Source of the DNA: Asaia bogorensis
GTDB lineage: Bacteria; Pseudomonadota; Alphaproteobacteria; CACIAM-22H2
Direction of reading: 5' to 3'
NCBI GenBank assembly: GCA_945901855.1
Contig: CAMDLT010000006.1
Location: 48,706 to 112,705, forward strand
DNA length: 64,000 nucleotides
Shown: piece after piece, positions 63,625 to 64,000 of the stretch
How the letters are laid out: every line of letters starts with the position of its first letter
Numbering within the stretch: the stretch's first letter is position 1
Made by a program: the position numbers and the translations under genes
The notes under the pieces: generated by a model
What the model saw: only the letters and a program-made list of their open reading frames with translations
Told to the model about the DNA's origin: nothing
Databases searched by the model: none

Positions 63625-64000
63625 ACCGTGGTTTCCCTACCGACTCCCATCGTGTAGGTTCAAAGCCGCCCGCAGCAAATCCACGCCCGCGCCGTGGTTT
63701 CCCTACCGACTCCCATCGTGTAGGTTGAAGACGCCAGGCGCAAGCTCGCCGAACTTGCCGTGGTTTCCCTACCGACTCCCATCGTGTAGGTTCCTTGCTC
63801 GTTGGCATGAAGCGCGAAGCCAGCCGTGGTTTCCCTACCGACTCCCATCGTGTAGGTTACCAGCGTCCTTGCCCAGCGCCCAGGCCGTGCCGTGGTTTCC
63901 CTACCGACTCCCATCGTGTAGGTTGAATCTCTGTGGGGGCCAGAGTGGAAACCCGCCGTGGTTTCCCTACCGACTCCCATCGTGTAGGTTTCGGCCATCC
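63625..64000. CRISPR. CRISPR array, 36-bp repeats and 30-bp spacers, cut by the window end
   Basis: Six repeats lie at 63625-63660, 63691-63726, 63757-63792, 63823-63858, 63889-63924 and 63955-63990. They begin GCCGTGGTTTCCCTACC and end CCCATCGTGTAGGTT. Repeats 2-6 are identical; repeat 1 differs only in its first base (A for G). Five complete spacers are each exactly 30 bp and unrelated to one another; a sixth is cut at 10 bp. The constant 66-bp period and 36/30 geometry resemble class 2 (types II, V or VI). No cas gene is in the window. Confidence 0.96.

Noticed and set aside
63614..63998. Minus-strand open frames encoding a repeated peptide (YTMGVGRETTA every 22 residues)
   Set aside because: The 66-bp CRISPR period is a multiple of three, so the repeat stays open in one frame. 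Identical DNA repeats with unrelated 30-bp spacers are a CRISPR array, not a repeat protein.

Overview
The window is a dense, GC-rich stretch (roughly 63-65% G+C by eye) of a bacterial chromosome. Gene content and order point to an alphaproteobacterium, most likely a Rhodospirillales-like lineage: carB-greA; argH-(lptM-like lipoprotein)-lysA followed by a TIGR02302-type protein; a TlpA/MJ0042 zinc-ribbon pair beside ftsE-ftsX; yqeY-dnaG-rpoD; class II (B12-dependent) ribonucleotide reductase; and an Anbu operon. I saw no rRNA or tRNA genes, insertion sequences or prophage genes. Assignments rest on motif and family recognition by reading, not on database searches.

Layout. 1-5.1 kb: 3' part of carB, greA, a superoxide dismutase-rhodanese fusion, chromate transporter chrA and an RNHCP protein. 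5.1-9.6 kb: two tandem NhaD-like Na+/H+ antiporters divergent from an sbtA-sbtB bicarbonate transporter/PII-like pair. 9.6-14.8 kb: a YdjM-like membrane protein, then ATP-grasp, alpha-E, Anbu protease and TauE permease genes. 14.9-21.7 kb: an FAD/OYE two-domain aryl-CoA oxygenase, an exported esterase-like protein, and DUF1289, ketopantoate-reductase-like and oxalate-CoA-ligase-like genes. 21.7-27.4 kb: omega-aminotransferase, a PAS/GGDEF/EAL protein, and nrdJ with a NrdR-box-like palindrome upstream. 27.5-33.4 kb: a Gld-type ABC export operon divergent from an orphan fliG. 33.4-40.6 kb: TIGR02302 protein, lysA, lptM-like gene, argH, a Tat-exported TlpA protein and a zinc-ribbon protein.

40.6-45.8 kb is a tightly coupled operon ftsE-ftsX-gmhB-ydcF-plsC-adenylate cyclase. 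It joins cell division, envelope biogenesis and a membrane redox-type cyclase with a 2Fe-2S domain. 45.8-51.4 kb: PAS protein, Lrp-hydrolase-LysE operon, ELM1-like protein, trxB and a LysR regulator. 51.4-51.76 kb has no gene but holds a strong intrinsic terminator preceded by several hairpins. 51.8-57.5 kb: YHS protein, MarR-GNAT fusion, 2OG-Fe(II) oxygenase, a large unknown protein, msrP and a TPR protein. 57.6-63.2 kb: DUF2817 peptidase-like gene, then yqeY-dnaG-rpoD.

Downstream of rpoD lie a seven-unit, 11-bp-phased tandem repeat and an A+T-rich leader-like stretch. The window ends inside a CRISPR array with 36-bp repeats and spacers of exactly 30 bp. That geometry suggests a class 2 system, but its cas genes are outside the window. 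The least-explained content is the CRISPR locus edge, the 11-bp repeat, the SbtAB/antiporter cluster, the ftsEX-cyclase operon, the SOD-rhodanese fusion and the 643-residue unknown protein.
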